Position numbers and translations under genes: made by a program. DNA of 64,000 bases from Modicisalibacter sp033446685 (lineage in GTDB: Bacteria > Pseudomonadota > Gammaproteobacteria > Pseudomonadales > Halomonadaceae): the NCBI RefSeq assembly GCF_033446685.1, contig NZ_JAWQLY010000015.1:1-64000 (forward strand), read 5' to 3'. The notes below the pieces were generated by a model, which ran no database searches, had not been told where the DNA came from, and worked only from the letters and a program-made list of their open reading frames with translations. This document shows, piece after piece, positions 1-9,795 of the stretch; the first letter of the stretch is position 1, and each line of letters starts with the position of its first letter.

Positions 1-182
1 ATAGGAACAAGACCTTGCGCCACCTCCACCGCCTGCGACGTGGGTCCGTCGTGAGCAGCGGATGCGTACTTTACGGCTCGACAGCGGTGAACGCAAGGAT
101 TTTTTGCGACCAAGGTCGCAATGGTTTCATGTCCGCCCCCTATACCCCAGCGCGTGAGCCCCAGGAGTCGGACAAGGAAGGC

Positions 183-812
183 TCAATTGGCCGCGAGCGG
201 CTCGAGCACGTCGAGCGCCGCCAGCGCCTCGCGCAATTCCTCGAGACCGCGCACCTGGGTAGCCGGCATGCCCAGCGCATGGGCGCCCTCGATACACTCG
301 GGATTGTCGTCGAAGAAATGCACCCGACTCGGCTCGACCCCGAGTTCGCTGCAGACCCGCCGGTAGGCCTCGGCATCGGGCTTGCGCGCGCCGAGCTGAT
401 GGGAAGCAAAGGCCCGCTCGAAGGGCGCATCGAGACGATAGTCGTCGATCAGCCGCGGCCAGTGAACGGGATTGGTATTGCTCAGCACGGCGCGACGATA
501 GGCGGGACGGATGCGCTCGATCAGCTCCAGCGCTCCCGGGTAGGGACCGCGCATCCAGCCATCGAACACCTCGAGGAGCGCCTGCGGCGTCATGTCGAGA
601 CCGAGCGCCTCGACCGCTTCCCGGGCGAAGTCCGCCCCGTCGTCGTCACCGGTCTCGAACGCCGTCAGTGCCGCGAAGCCCATCCAGAAGCGCCGGGCCT
701 GTTCGGCATCGAAACGCCCCTGCATCAACTCGACCAGCCCGGACGTGCCGCGCCAGTCGACCAGTACCCCACCGGCATCGAATAACAGTACTTCTACTCT
801 TTCTTCGGCCAT
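183..812 (-). CDS. HAD-family hydrolase (HAD-IA type)
   Basis: A 209-residue soluble protein of the haloacid dehalogenase superfamily. Residues about 8-14 (LLFDAGG) match HAD motif I except that the second Asp of the usual DxD is replaced (DAG), a variant common in the YihX-like branch. A later SNTNPVHW stretch is motif II-like, and FDDNPECIEGA near the C terminus is motif III/IV. This predicts a small-molecule phosphatase or dehalogenase acting in the cytoplasm; the substrate cannot be told. The gene stands alone on the minus strand, just downstream of lldD with 52 bp between them, so read-through from lldD is possible. The start is the ATG whose N terminus leads directly into motif I. Confidence 0.85.
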   Translation of the reverse strand: MAEERVEVLLFDAGGVLVDWRGTSGLVELMQGRFDAEQARRFWMGFAALTAFETGDDDGADFAREAVEALGLDMTPQALLEVFDGWMRGPYPGALELIERIRPAYRRAVLSNTNPVHWPRLIDDYRLDAPFERAFASHQLGARKPDAEAYRRVCSELGVEPSRVHFFDDNPECIEGAHALGMPATQVRGLEELREALAALDVLEPLAAN

Positions 813-864
813 GCCGCTCTCTCTAGTTGGTTGTGAATACGTAGCGAATCAGCATGGCGAAGAA

Positions 865-2022
865 TCACCACGAGTTCACGCGGCTCGAGCCCGAAACCAG
901 CGAATCCGGACCCAGCTCGGCAATGCTGCGCGCCCCGGTGAGCGTCATCGCAACCCGCATCTCCTTATCGAATAGCTCGAGCAGATGGGCGACGCCGGAC
1001 TCCCCGGCAGTCGCGAGTGCATAGATGAAAGCACGTCCAAGCAATACGGTATCGGCGCCCAAGGCGATCATGCGCACGACGTCGAGCCCATTACGCACGC
1101 CGGAATCGGCCAGGATCGCCAACTCGCCCTTGACCGCGTCGGCGATGGCCGGCAAGGCACGCGCGGTAGATAAGACACCATCGAGTTGGCGGCCGCCATG
1201 ATTGGAAACGACGATGCCATCCGCACCGAAGCGGACGGCATCACGAGCATCCTCGGGGTCGAGTATCCCCTTGATGATCATCGGGCCATCCCAGAATTCG
1301 CGAATCCACTCCAGATCCTTCCAGGAGATAGCGGGATCGAAATTCTGGCCGAGCCAGGCCATGTAGTCCTCGAGCTCCGTCGGCTCGCCGCGGTAGACCG
1401 ATACGTTGCCTAGATCATGTGGACGGCCATGAATGCCCACATCCCAGGTCCAGAAAGGATGCGTCGCGGCCTGGAGCATTCGCCGGATCGCAGCGTGCTT
1501 GCCGCTCATGCCGGAATGGGCATCGCGATAACGCGCCCCCGGCACGGGCATGTCGACCGTGAAGACGAGCGTCTTGACGCCGGCGGCCTTGGCTCGCTCC
1601 AGGACATGCTTCATGAACCCCCGATCCTTCAGCACATAGAGCTGAAACCAGATAGGACGATCGACTGCCGAGGCGACCTCGTCGATGGCGCATACCGACA
1701 CCGTCGACAGCGTAAACGGTACTCCTTTCCTGGCCGCGGCTCTCGCCGCCTGCACCTCACCTCGCCTGGCGTACATGCCCGCCAGTCCCACGGGGGCCAG
1801 GGCAACGGGCATGGCCAGGGTCTCGCCGAACAGCTCGGTCTCCAGCGACAGGGAGGACATATCCTTCAGCACACGCTGGCGCAACGCGATACCGGCAAGA
1901 TCCTCGACATTGCGTCGCAGCGTATACTCGGCGTAAGCGCCCCCGTCGGCGTAGTGAAACAGAAAGGGTGGAATACGGCGCTTGGCGGCCTGGCGATAGT
2001 CCGTGGAAGCTGAAATGATCAT
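865..2022 (-). CDS. lldD: L-lactate dehydrogenase, FMN-dependent (LldD)
   Basis: A 385-residue member of the alpha-hydroxyacid oxidase family that oxidises L-lactate to pyruvate at the membrane and passes electrons to the quinone pool. Family landmarks are visible: the N-terminal FHYADGGAY segment, GARYRDAHSG, the catalytic SNHGGRQLDG with its active-site His, and the C-terminal phosphate-binding GADTVLLGRAF. Length is normal for the family. It is transcribed divergently from an FCD-domain GntR regulator, and the shared 400-bp gap carries two operator-like palindromes. Lactate-dependent control by that regulator is inferred from family knowledge. Confidence 0.95.
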   Translation of the reverse strand: MIISASTDYRQAAKRRIPPFLFHYADGGAYAEYTLRRNVEDLAGIALRQRVLKDMSSLSLETELFGETLAMPVALAPVGLAGMYARRGEVQAARAAARKGVPFTLSTVSVCAIDEVASAVDRPIWFQLYVLKDRGFMKHVLERAKAAGVKTLVFTVDMPVPGARYRDAHSGMSGKHAAIRRMLQAATHPFWTWDVGIHGRPHDLGNVSVYRGEPTELEDYMAWLGQNFDPAISWKDLEWIREFWDGPMIIKGILDPEDARDAVRFGADGIVVSNHGGRQLDGVLSTARALPAIADAVKGELAILADSGVRNGLDVVRMIALGADTVLLGRAFIYALATAGESGVAHLLELFDKEMRVAMTLTGARSIAELGPDSLVSGSSRVNSW

Positions 2023-2121
2023 GGCGAGCCCTGTGCAATGGATGCGCTATCGAGGGAAATGTATCGATGAGTGGCCATCGAAGAATCCGTGCCGGCCGAG
2101 CGACATCCATCACACCCGGCT

Positions 2122-2138
2122 AATTGGTAATACCAATT
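2122..2138. promoter_or_regulatory. LldR/PdhR-type operator O1
   Basis: AATTGGTAATACCAATT is a perfect 17-bp palindrome with an 8-bp arm and one central base. It contains the TGGT-N3-ACCA core known for FCD-type regulators such as LldR and PdhR. It lies 99 bp upstream of the lldD start codon and faces the divergent regulator gene. Confidence 0.85.
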
Positions 2139-2317
2139 GACAATTGGCCTCAGAAGCACCTTATGGTCAAGTTCCTGAACGAGTCAACCAGCTACCACGG
2201 TGGCCAGGCGGATAGCGGTTATGCCTTGGTGGCGTATTTTCACTACGGAGACGGCCACTTGACACCGGCCAGCCTCAGAACGGCCAATGGCTGTGGTATG
2301 CCCAACGTCGCCAGCCA

Positions 2318-2334
2318 GATAGGTAAAACCAATT
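2318..2334. promoter_or_regulatory. LldR/PdhR-type operator O2 (imperfect)
   Basis: GATAGGTAAAACCAATT matches the perfect upstream palindrome at 14 of 17 positions and keeps the GGT-N3-ACC core. It lies 89 bp before the regulator start codon and 196 bp centre to centre from O1. Two operators flanking the promoter region recall the E. coli lld arrangement, where LldR can bridge two sites. Confidence 0.6.
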
Positions 2335-2423
2335 CAGTCCACGCGATTCGCTGCGGCCTTCTGAGACAATTCACCTAGCCCTTTACCGCGCCCCGTCAGT
2401 CACCCTTTTCACGAGAACAATGC

Positions 2424-3209
2424 ATGGTCTACCAGCCGGTTCGCCAGCCGCGCATCGCCGATGTCATCACCGAGCGCCTGGAGTCGATGATTATCGAGGG
2501 CAGCCTCGCACCGGGACAGCGCCTGCCGCCGGAGCGTGCACTCGCCGAGCGCTTCGGCGTCTCGCGACCTTCCCTGCGCGAAGCGATCCAGAAGCTCGCC
2601 GCACGCGGCCTGCTGAGCAGCCGCCAGGGCGGCGGCACCTTCGTCAACGAGGAACTGAAGAGCGGCTATAGCGACCCTCTGCTTGAGATGCTCTCGCGTC
2701 ACGATGAATTCCACCTCGACCTGCTCGAGTTCCGCGACGCCCTCGAAGGGCTCTCCGCCTACTATGCCGCGCTGCGCTCGACGCCCGCCGACAAGAAGTT
2801 GCTCAAGCGGCGCTTCGCGGAACTCGAGACCTGCTACGCCGAACCGGCGCTGCAGGACGACCCGCATCGTGAAGCCAAGGCCGACGCCGCCTTTCACCTG
2901 GCGATCGCCGAGTCCGGTCACAACGTGCTGCTGCTGCATACCATTCGCGGCATCTTCCATCTGCTGGAGAAGAGCATCGTCTCGAGCCTCGCTCACCTGT
3001 TCGAGCGCCCCGGCTCGCGCGAGCAGTTGATGGCCCAGCACCGCGCGCTGCTCGAGGCGATTCTCGAAGGCCGTGCCGAGGATGCCCGGGCGCGGGTCCA
3101 TGAGCACCTGGCCTTCGTCGAGCAGGGCCTTTACGAGCTGGAGCGCGCCGAGACCCGTGCCCAGCGCGCCCTGCGCCGTACCCATGCCCTGCCCGAGCGC
3201 ACCGAGTGA
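2424..3209 (+). CDS. lldR: GntR-family transcriptional regulator, FCD domain (LldR-like)
   Basis: A 261-residue regulator. Residues about 8-75 form the GntR winged helix-turn-helix (LPPERALAERFGVSRPSLREAIQKLAARGLL followed by the GGGTFV wing). Residues about 95-240 form the all-helical FCD ligand domain, with the usual metal-binding-type His residues (FHLAIAESGHN and a later QHRALLEAI). It is divergent from lldD, and palindromes of the LldR/PdhR class lie between them, so lactate-responsive control of lldD is the best reading. A PdhR-like role sensing pyruvate cannot be excluded. The dctB-like kinase gene begins only 13 bp after its stop, suggesting co-transcription. Confidence 0.85.
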   Translation: MVYQPVRQPRIADVITERLESMIIEGSLAPGQRLPPERALAERFGVSRPSLREAIQKLAARGLLSSRQGGGTFVNEELKSGYSDPLLEMLSRHDEFHLDLLEFRDALEGLSAYYAALRSTPADKKLLKRRFAELETCYAEPALQDDPHREAKADAAFHLAIAESGHNVLLLHTIRGIFHLLEKSIVSSLAHLFERPGSREQLMAQHRALLEAILEGRAEDARARVHEHLAFVEQGLYELERAETRAQRALRRTHALPERTE

Positions 3210-3222
3210 GGGCTCACTGACG

Positions 3223-5503
3223 ATGCAGGCGACCCGACTCCCCTCGCGCTGGCGACGCCTGCTGCTATTGCTGGTGCCGCTGGGCCTGGCGCTATGTGTC
3301 TGGCAGGCGATCCAGCTGGCCCGCGACCAGGCTCTCGATACGCTCTACAGCGAAGCGCATAACGAACTGCGGCTGTCCGCCGCGGGCGTCTCGGCCTATC
3401 TGTCGCGCCACGATTACCTGCCACGCCTGCTGGCCAGCCGCGAAGCGGTCGGCCGGGCACTGGCCCACCCCGACGATGCGCAGGTGGTCGACCGGCTCAA
3501 CCGCATCCTCGACGAATTCCGCGTCGCCAGCGACGTCTCCGACATCTACCTGCTCGACCGCCAGGGCACCACCCTGGCCGCCAGCAACTGGGCACTGCCC
3601 CACAGCTTCGTCGGCCAGAACTACGGGTTCCGGCCCTATTTCAAGGAGGCCATCCAGGGCCGCATGGGCCACTTCTACGGCCTGGGCACCCAGTCCGGCG
3701 AGCGCGGCTACTATTTCTCGGCGCCGGTGTGGGCCGACGAATCCGGGCGAGCGCGCATCGCCGGGGTGATGGTGGTCAAGGTGTTGATCGCTCCGCTCGA
3801 GGCCAACTGGACCGGCCAGAACGGCGAGTTGCTGATCAGCGATGGCAATGGCGTGGTGTTCATGGCCAGCCAGCCGGAGCTACGCCTGATGAGCCTCGCG
3901 CCGCTGGATGCCGAAGTACGCGCGCGCCTGCGCGAGACTCGCCGCTACGACGGCGCCCGATTGGCCCCGCTGCCCCTCGACCGGCTCAGCTCACGGCCCG
4001 ACGGCTCGCAACTCGTGCGCTTCGAAGCCGGCCCGCTGGCCGGTCGCGGGTTCCTTTCGGTGAGCCGTACGTTGCCCGACCAGAACTGGCAGATACACAT
4101 GCTCAAGCCCCTCGACTCGCTGAAAAGCGCCCAATGGCAGGCGGCCTTCCTCGCCGCGGGACTGTATGGCGTGGTGGTGCTGGGCAGCGGCATCGGCTGG
4201 CAGCGCCACCGGCTGCGCCGCGAGCGCGAACTGTTCGCCAACCGCGAAAGGCGCGCCCTGGCCGAAGGCCAGGCCCGCGTGCGCGGCATCATCGACCGTA
4301 CCCGCGCCGGCCTGCTGGTGCTCGACGAGCGCTCGGCGCTGACCTACCTCAACCCCACCGCCCAGGCGCTGTTCGGCCACACCCCGGCGGCGGTCGAGGG
4401 ACGCCAGCTCACCGAACTGCTGGCCCCCGCCGATGCGCGTCGCATCGACGCCCTGCGTCGCGACGCCTGGCATCGCTCGACCGCCGAAAGCCCGGCGATC
4501 GAGGTCGTGGCGCTGCGCCCCGGCGGCCAGCACGTGCCACTGGAGCTGACCGTCGGGGCGCTGGTCAGTCCCCACGGCCAGCGCTGGCTGGCCACGGTGT
4601 TCGACATCAGCGAGCGCAAGGCTCAGGAACAGGCCCTGGCGCGGGCGCGCGATCAGCTCGAACAGCGCGTCGCCGAACGCACCCGCGACCTGCTCGACTC
4701 CAACCGCCGGCTATCCGCGGAGATCGACGAACGCCGCCGCGCCGAAACCGACCTGCGCCAGGCCCAGGACGAATTGATTCAGGCCGCCAAATTGGCAGTG
4801 CTGGGACAGATGGCGGCCGGCATCAATCACGAGCTCAACCAGCCGCTGGCGGCGATCCGCGCCTATGCCGAGAATGCCAGCGCCTTCATCGCTCGCAACC
4901 GCCTGGATGCCGCCGACGCCAACCTAGCGCAGATCGTCGAACTCACCGCGCGCATGGCCGAGATCAGCGCCCAGCTCAAGCAGTTCTCGCGCAAGAGCGG
5001 CGACAGCCTCGCCGCGGTCTCGGTCCAGGCCGGCTTCGGCTATGCCCTGCGCCTGTACCGGGCGCGGCTGCTCAGTGCCGACGTCACGATCATCCGCGAC
5101 TGGTCCGCCGACGAGGTGTGGGTGCATGCCGATCCGGTACGCCTCGAGCAGGTGCTGGTCAACCTGATCGGTAACGCGCTGCAGGCGATGACCGATACAC
5201 CCGAGCCACGCCTGGAGCTGAGCATCGCCAACGTCGCGGGCCGTGTGCGCATCGCCGTGCAGGACAGCGGCCCGGGGATCGCCGAAGCGCACCTGGGACG
5301 CGTCTTCGAACCCTTCTTCACCACCAAGCCGGTCGGCAAGGGCCTGGGGCTGGGGCTGTCGATCTCGGCGCGCATCGTCGAGGATCTCGGCGGCCGGCTC
5401 GAGGCCTGCAATGCCGCTGCCGGCGGCGCGCGGTTCACTATCGACTTGCCGGCCGGCGAAGCGGCCCCGGCGGCAACCCGTCATCACGCGCAAGAGGATC
5501 ACC

Positions 5504-5511
<8 letters not shown>
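3223..5511 (+). CDS. dctB: DctB-type sensor histidine kinase with extra PAS domain
   Basis: A 762-residue membrane sensor kinase. The start at 3223 places a hydrophobic helix (about 12-28) at the N terminus; a periplasmic double-Cache region follows (about 45-295), then a second membrane helix (about 307-325), a PAS domain (about 352-465), a coiled coil, the phosphoacceptor helix with His536 in INHELNQPLAAI, and the ATPase domain with N-box NLIGNALQAM, DSGPGI, FEPFFTT and GLGLGLS. The NHELNQPLAAIR H-box is typical of DctB kinases. Canonical DctB is about 620 residues and lacks PAS, so this is an enlarged variant. It overlaps its regulator gene by 8 bp. The signal is probably a carboxylate brought in by the TRAP system 9 kb away (inference). 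Confidence 0.9.
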
Positions 5512-6889
<1,378 letters not shown>

Positions 6890-6904
6890 GACACGGCGGG
6901 CATG

Positions 6905-7576
6905 CTAATGCCACAGCCGCGCCCCCTGGCTGACCAGCTCGGCGAGCGCCTGCCAGGGCGGCAGCCACGGCGCCAGGCCCGCCGCCAGCATCAGCATGAC
7001 CAGCGAATTGCCCGGCTCGCGATAGTCGAACAACTTGAGCGCGGTGCCGAACGAGCGCTTGAGCCGCGAGCCGGCCAGGTCGACGCTGTAGACTTCGTCG
7101 AGCAGCAGATGAATCATCCCGCCGAGCATCAACGCCAGCCCCTGCGACCAGGCCTGCCAGGCATCCTGCGCCAGCCATTGGTAACTCAGCGTGGTGATGC
7201 CGAGCCCGCACAAGCCGGTCGCCAGCAGCGAATGCCAGATGCCGCGGTGCACGGTGAAACGTCGAAACACCGCGCCGACACCGAAACGCACCCCGAGATA
7301 GAGTCCACCGCAGGCGACCAGCAGTCCTGCCAGGTTGAGCCGCGATTGCAGCCACAGGACTCCGGCCACCACCGCCAGCAGCGCGACCAGGTTGAAGATC
7401 AGCCGAATGGAATGAGAATGATCGGAGTCGACGTCCGGCAGGATGCCGCCGAAGGCGGTCAGTGCGGCCAGCGACGCACCGTCGACCGGCGACCACAGGG
7501 CGGCCTGCCAGCCACTCACGGCGAGCAATGCGCCGCCGGAAACGGCGACACTCAAATGGGTACGGAAGTCGGCCAC
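6905..7576 (-). CDS. YdjM-like inner-membrane protein, DUF457 (metal-dependent hydrolase superfamily)
   Basis: A 223-residue polytopic protein with about five hydrophobic segments. The DUF457/YdjM hallmarks are visible: an N-terminal His (FRTHLSV), GGILPDVDSDHSH, HRGIWHS and HLLLDEVYSVD. Together these give a His/Asp set resembling a membrane-embedded metal site. E. coli YdjM is a LexA-controlled inner-membrane protein, but no LexA box was recognised here. It converges with dctD, with 15 bp between the stops. The biochemical activity is unknown. Confidence 0.8.
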   Translation of the reverse strand: MADFRTHLSVAVSGGALLAVSGWQAALWSPVDGASLAALTAFGGILPDVDSDHSHSIRLIFNLVALLAVVAGVLWLQSRLNLAGLLVACGGLYLGVRFGVGAVFRRFTVHRGIWHSLLATGLCGLGITTLSYQWLAQDAWQAWSQGLALMLGGMIHLLLDEVYSVDLAGSRLKRSFGTALKLFDYREPGNSLVMLMLAAGLAPWLPPWQALAELVSQGARLWH

Positions 7577-7655
7577 GCAACGCCTGCCAGAAAAGCTGGA
7601 TATAAATCCAGATTATCCCCAGAGTGGCCCTGAAAAACAATCGCTTGCCGCGAAC

Positions 7656-8192
7656 TTAGTCGTCTGCGACCAGGTACTGGTCCTTGAGCTTGACGTAATT
7701 GCCGGCGGTATAGCGAAAGAACGCCCGCTCGCTGTCCTTGAGCGGACGCAGCGGCTTGGCCGGGTTGCCGGCGTAGACGTGGCCGCTCTCGAGCCGCTTG
7801 CCCGGCGTGACCACCGCACCGGCGGCGATGATCACCTCGTCCTCGACCACCGCCCCGTCCATTACCGTCGCACTCATGCCCACCAGCACCCGGTCGCCCA
7901 CCGTGCAGCCATGCAGGATCGCCTTGTGGCCGATGGTCACGTCATCACCGATGGTCAACGGGTGACCGCCGGGATTGAAATCGCTGGCGTGGGTGATATG
8001 CAGCACGCTGCCGTCCTGGACGCTGGTGCGCGCACCGATGCGGATACGGTGCATGTCGCCGCGGATCACTGCCATCGGCCATACCGAGCAGTCGTCGCCG
8101 AGCGCCACGTCGCCCAGCACGACACAGGCGGGGTCGATGTAGACGCGATCGCCGAGTTGCGGCGTATGGCCTTGAAAGGTTCTCAGACTCAT
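7656..8192 (-). CDS. Gamma-carbonic anhydrase-family protein (YrdA/PaaY-like)
   Basis: A 178-residue left-handed beta-helix protein. Hexapeptide repeats run through residues about 15-135 (VYIDPACVVLGDVALGDDCSVWPMAVIRGD and similar). The zinc-ligand His residues of the family are visible in SVLHITH, TIGHKAILHGC and the region between them. Family members are trimers that bind zinc or iron; some hydrate CO2 and others (PaaY) are thioesterases. A clear AGGAGAT ribosome site precedes the ATG. It sits between a membrane protein and an SNF transporter on the same strand, so context does not fix its function. Confidence 0.88.
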   Translation of the reverse strand: MSLRTFQGHTPQLGDRVYIDPACVVLGDVALGDDCSVWPMAVIRGDMHRIRIGARTSVQDGSVLHITHASDFNPGGHPLTIGDDVTIGHKAILHGCTVGDRVLVGMSATVMDGAVVEDEVIIAAGAVVTPGKRLESGHVYAGNPAKPLRPLKDSERAFFRYTAGNYVKLKDQYLVADD

Positions 8193-8261
8193 GGGCTCAT
8201 CTCCTGGACAGTCGGGCCCGCCGTACGCAACGTTGCGGGCCTCGCGTTCAAACCCTCACAG

Positions 8262-9602
8262 TCAAAACAATCCCGACAGCAATACCACCGCGACCAGCGG
8301 GATCGACACGCAACGCACCAGCGTCTGCCAGCTGCGGAAACCCGCCGGCCCGGCGCCCAGCGCCAGTTCGGCGCTATCGCGCGGCATCACCCAGGCGGCG
8401 AAGATCGCGATCAGCAGGCCGCCGACGGGCAGGAACAGGTCGGTGGGCACGGTGGTCACCAGGTCGAAGAAGTTCATGTCGCCGATCCAGTGCACCTCGG
8501 CCATCGACGAGAACGAGAACACCGACAGCAGGCCCACCGCCCATACCGCAATACCCACACAGGCTGCCGCGCGGCCGCGCTTTAGTCCCCAGCCCTGCAG
8601 GGTGACCACCATCGGCTCGGCGAGGTTGATCGACGAGGTCCAGGTCGCCAGCAGCAATAATAGGAAGAATACCCCCAACCACAGCGACCCGCCGGGCAAT
8701 TCGGCGAAGGCGATCGGCAGGGTGACGAACATCAGCCCCGGCCCTTCGCCCGGGTCCAGGCCCTGCGAGAACACTACCGAGAAGATCGCGATCCCCGACA
8801 GCAACGCCACCGCCACGTCGAGCACCGCGACGGCGCCGACCGCCCGCGGCAGGCTCTGATCGTCGGGCATGTAGGCACCGTAGGCCATCAACGCGCAGGC
8901 GCCTAACGCCAGCGTGAAGAAGGCATGGCCCATGGCGTTGAGCACCACCGGCACGCTCAGCGCCGCGAGATCGGGCGTGAACAGCCAGGCCATCGCCGTA
9001 CCGAAGCCGTTGGTGGTGGTGGCGTAGGCCGCCAGCACGATCAGCAACAGGTAGAGCAGCGGCATCAATAGATTGTTGAGCTTCTCGAGGCCGCCGGTAA
9101 TGCCCGCCGCGACCACCGACATGGTCAGCAGCATGAACAGGGTGTGATTGAAGGTCATGCGCAGCGGATCGGCGAGAAACTCGTTGAAGTTGGCGCCCAC
9201 CGCCTCCGGGGGCATGCCCGTAAAATTGCCATTGACCGATTCGACCAGGTACTCGATCGACCAGCCCGAGACCACCGAGTAGAACGACAGGATGAAGAAC
9301 ACCGTGATCACGCCGAACAGGCCCAGCCAGCGCCAGTGCGGCGAGGCCCCGGCCTGGCGCGCCAGGTGGCCCAGCGACTGCATCGGGCTGCGCCGTCCGG
9401 CGCGTCCGATGAGGATCTCGGCCATCATCACCGGCAGCCCCAGCAGCACGACGAAGACCACGTATAGCAACAAGAACGCCGCACCGCCGTTCTCGCCGGT
9501 CATGTAGGGGAAGCGCCAGATGTTGCCCAGGCCCACCGCGGCCCCGGTGACCGCGAGTATGAATGCACGCCGTGAGCTCCAGCGTTCCAGCGTTTCGTTC
9601 AT
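8262..9602 (-). CDS. Sodium-dependent transporter, SNF/NSS family
   Basis: A 446-residue integral membrane protein of the neurotransmitter:sodium symporter family. The N terminus shows the family signature around the first unwound helix (AVGLGNIWRFPYMTGENGGAAFLL), which forms the Na+ and substrate site, followed by about eleven membrane segments. Bacterial members carry amino acids such as leucine, tyrosine or tryptophan with Na+, but the substrate cannot be predicted here. It lies 69 bp upstream of the carbonic anhydrase-like gene on the same strand; a 12-bp palindrome (CGCAACGTTGCG, about 8227-8238) in the gap may attenuate read-through. Confidence 0.9.
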   Translation of the reverse strand: MNETLERWSSRRAFILAVTGAAVGLGNIWRFPYMTGENGGAAFLLLYVVFVVLLGLPVMMAEILIGRAGRRSPMQSLGHLARQAGASPHWRWLGLFGVITVFFILSFYSVVSGWSIEYLVESVNGNFTGMPPEAVGANFNEFLADPLRMTFNHTLFMLLTMSVVAAGITGGLEKLNNLLMPLLYLLLIVLAAYATTTNGFGTAMAWLFTPDLAALSVPVVLNAMGHAFFTLALGACALMAYGAYMPDDQSLPRAVGAVAVLDVAVALLSGIAIFSVVFSQGLDPGEGPGLMFVTLPIAFAELPGGSLWLGVFFLLLLLATWTSSINLAEPMVVTLQGWGLKRGRAAACVGIAVWAVGLLSVFSFSSMAEVHWIGDMNFFDLVTTVPTDLFLPVGGLLIAIFAAWVMPRDSAELALGAGPAGFRSWQTLVRCVSIPLVAVVLLSGLF

Positions 9603-9795
9603 GATCCCCTATCCTTTAATGGCGCGACCCGCACTCGGCCGAGCGTGGGCAACGTGCCCCCGAGCAACGTGCCCCGAGCGAAAGCGCAAGACTAGCAGGC
9701 CGGCCCGCGACCGCCAATGGCGCAGCCGGTCATTGAAACCCGCCGCTCGCGCCCGCATCTATCTCGGTATATCCGGTTTCACACGAGGTTCCGTC

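Noticed and set aside
104..121. TTGCGACC-AA-GGTCGCAA inverted repeat near the window start
   Set aside because: A 2-nt loop and no T run on either side with correct polarity; too close to the window edge to judge.
2124..2378. An 84-codon plus-strand frame between lldD and lldR
   Set aside because: It starts inside the perfect operator palindrome and spans the second operator; its sequence shows no protein family features.
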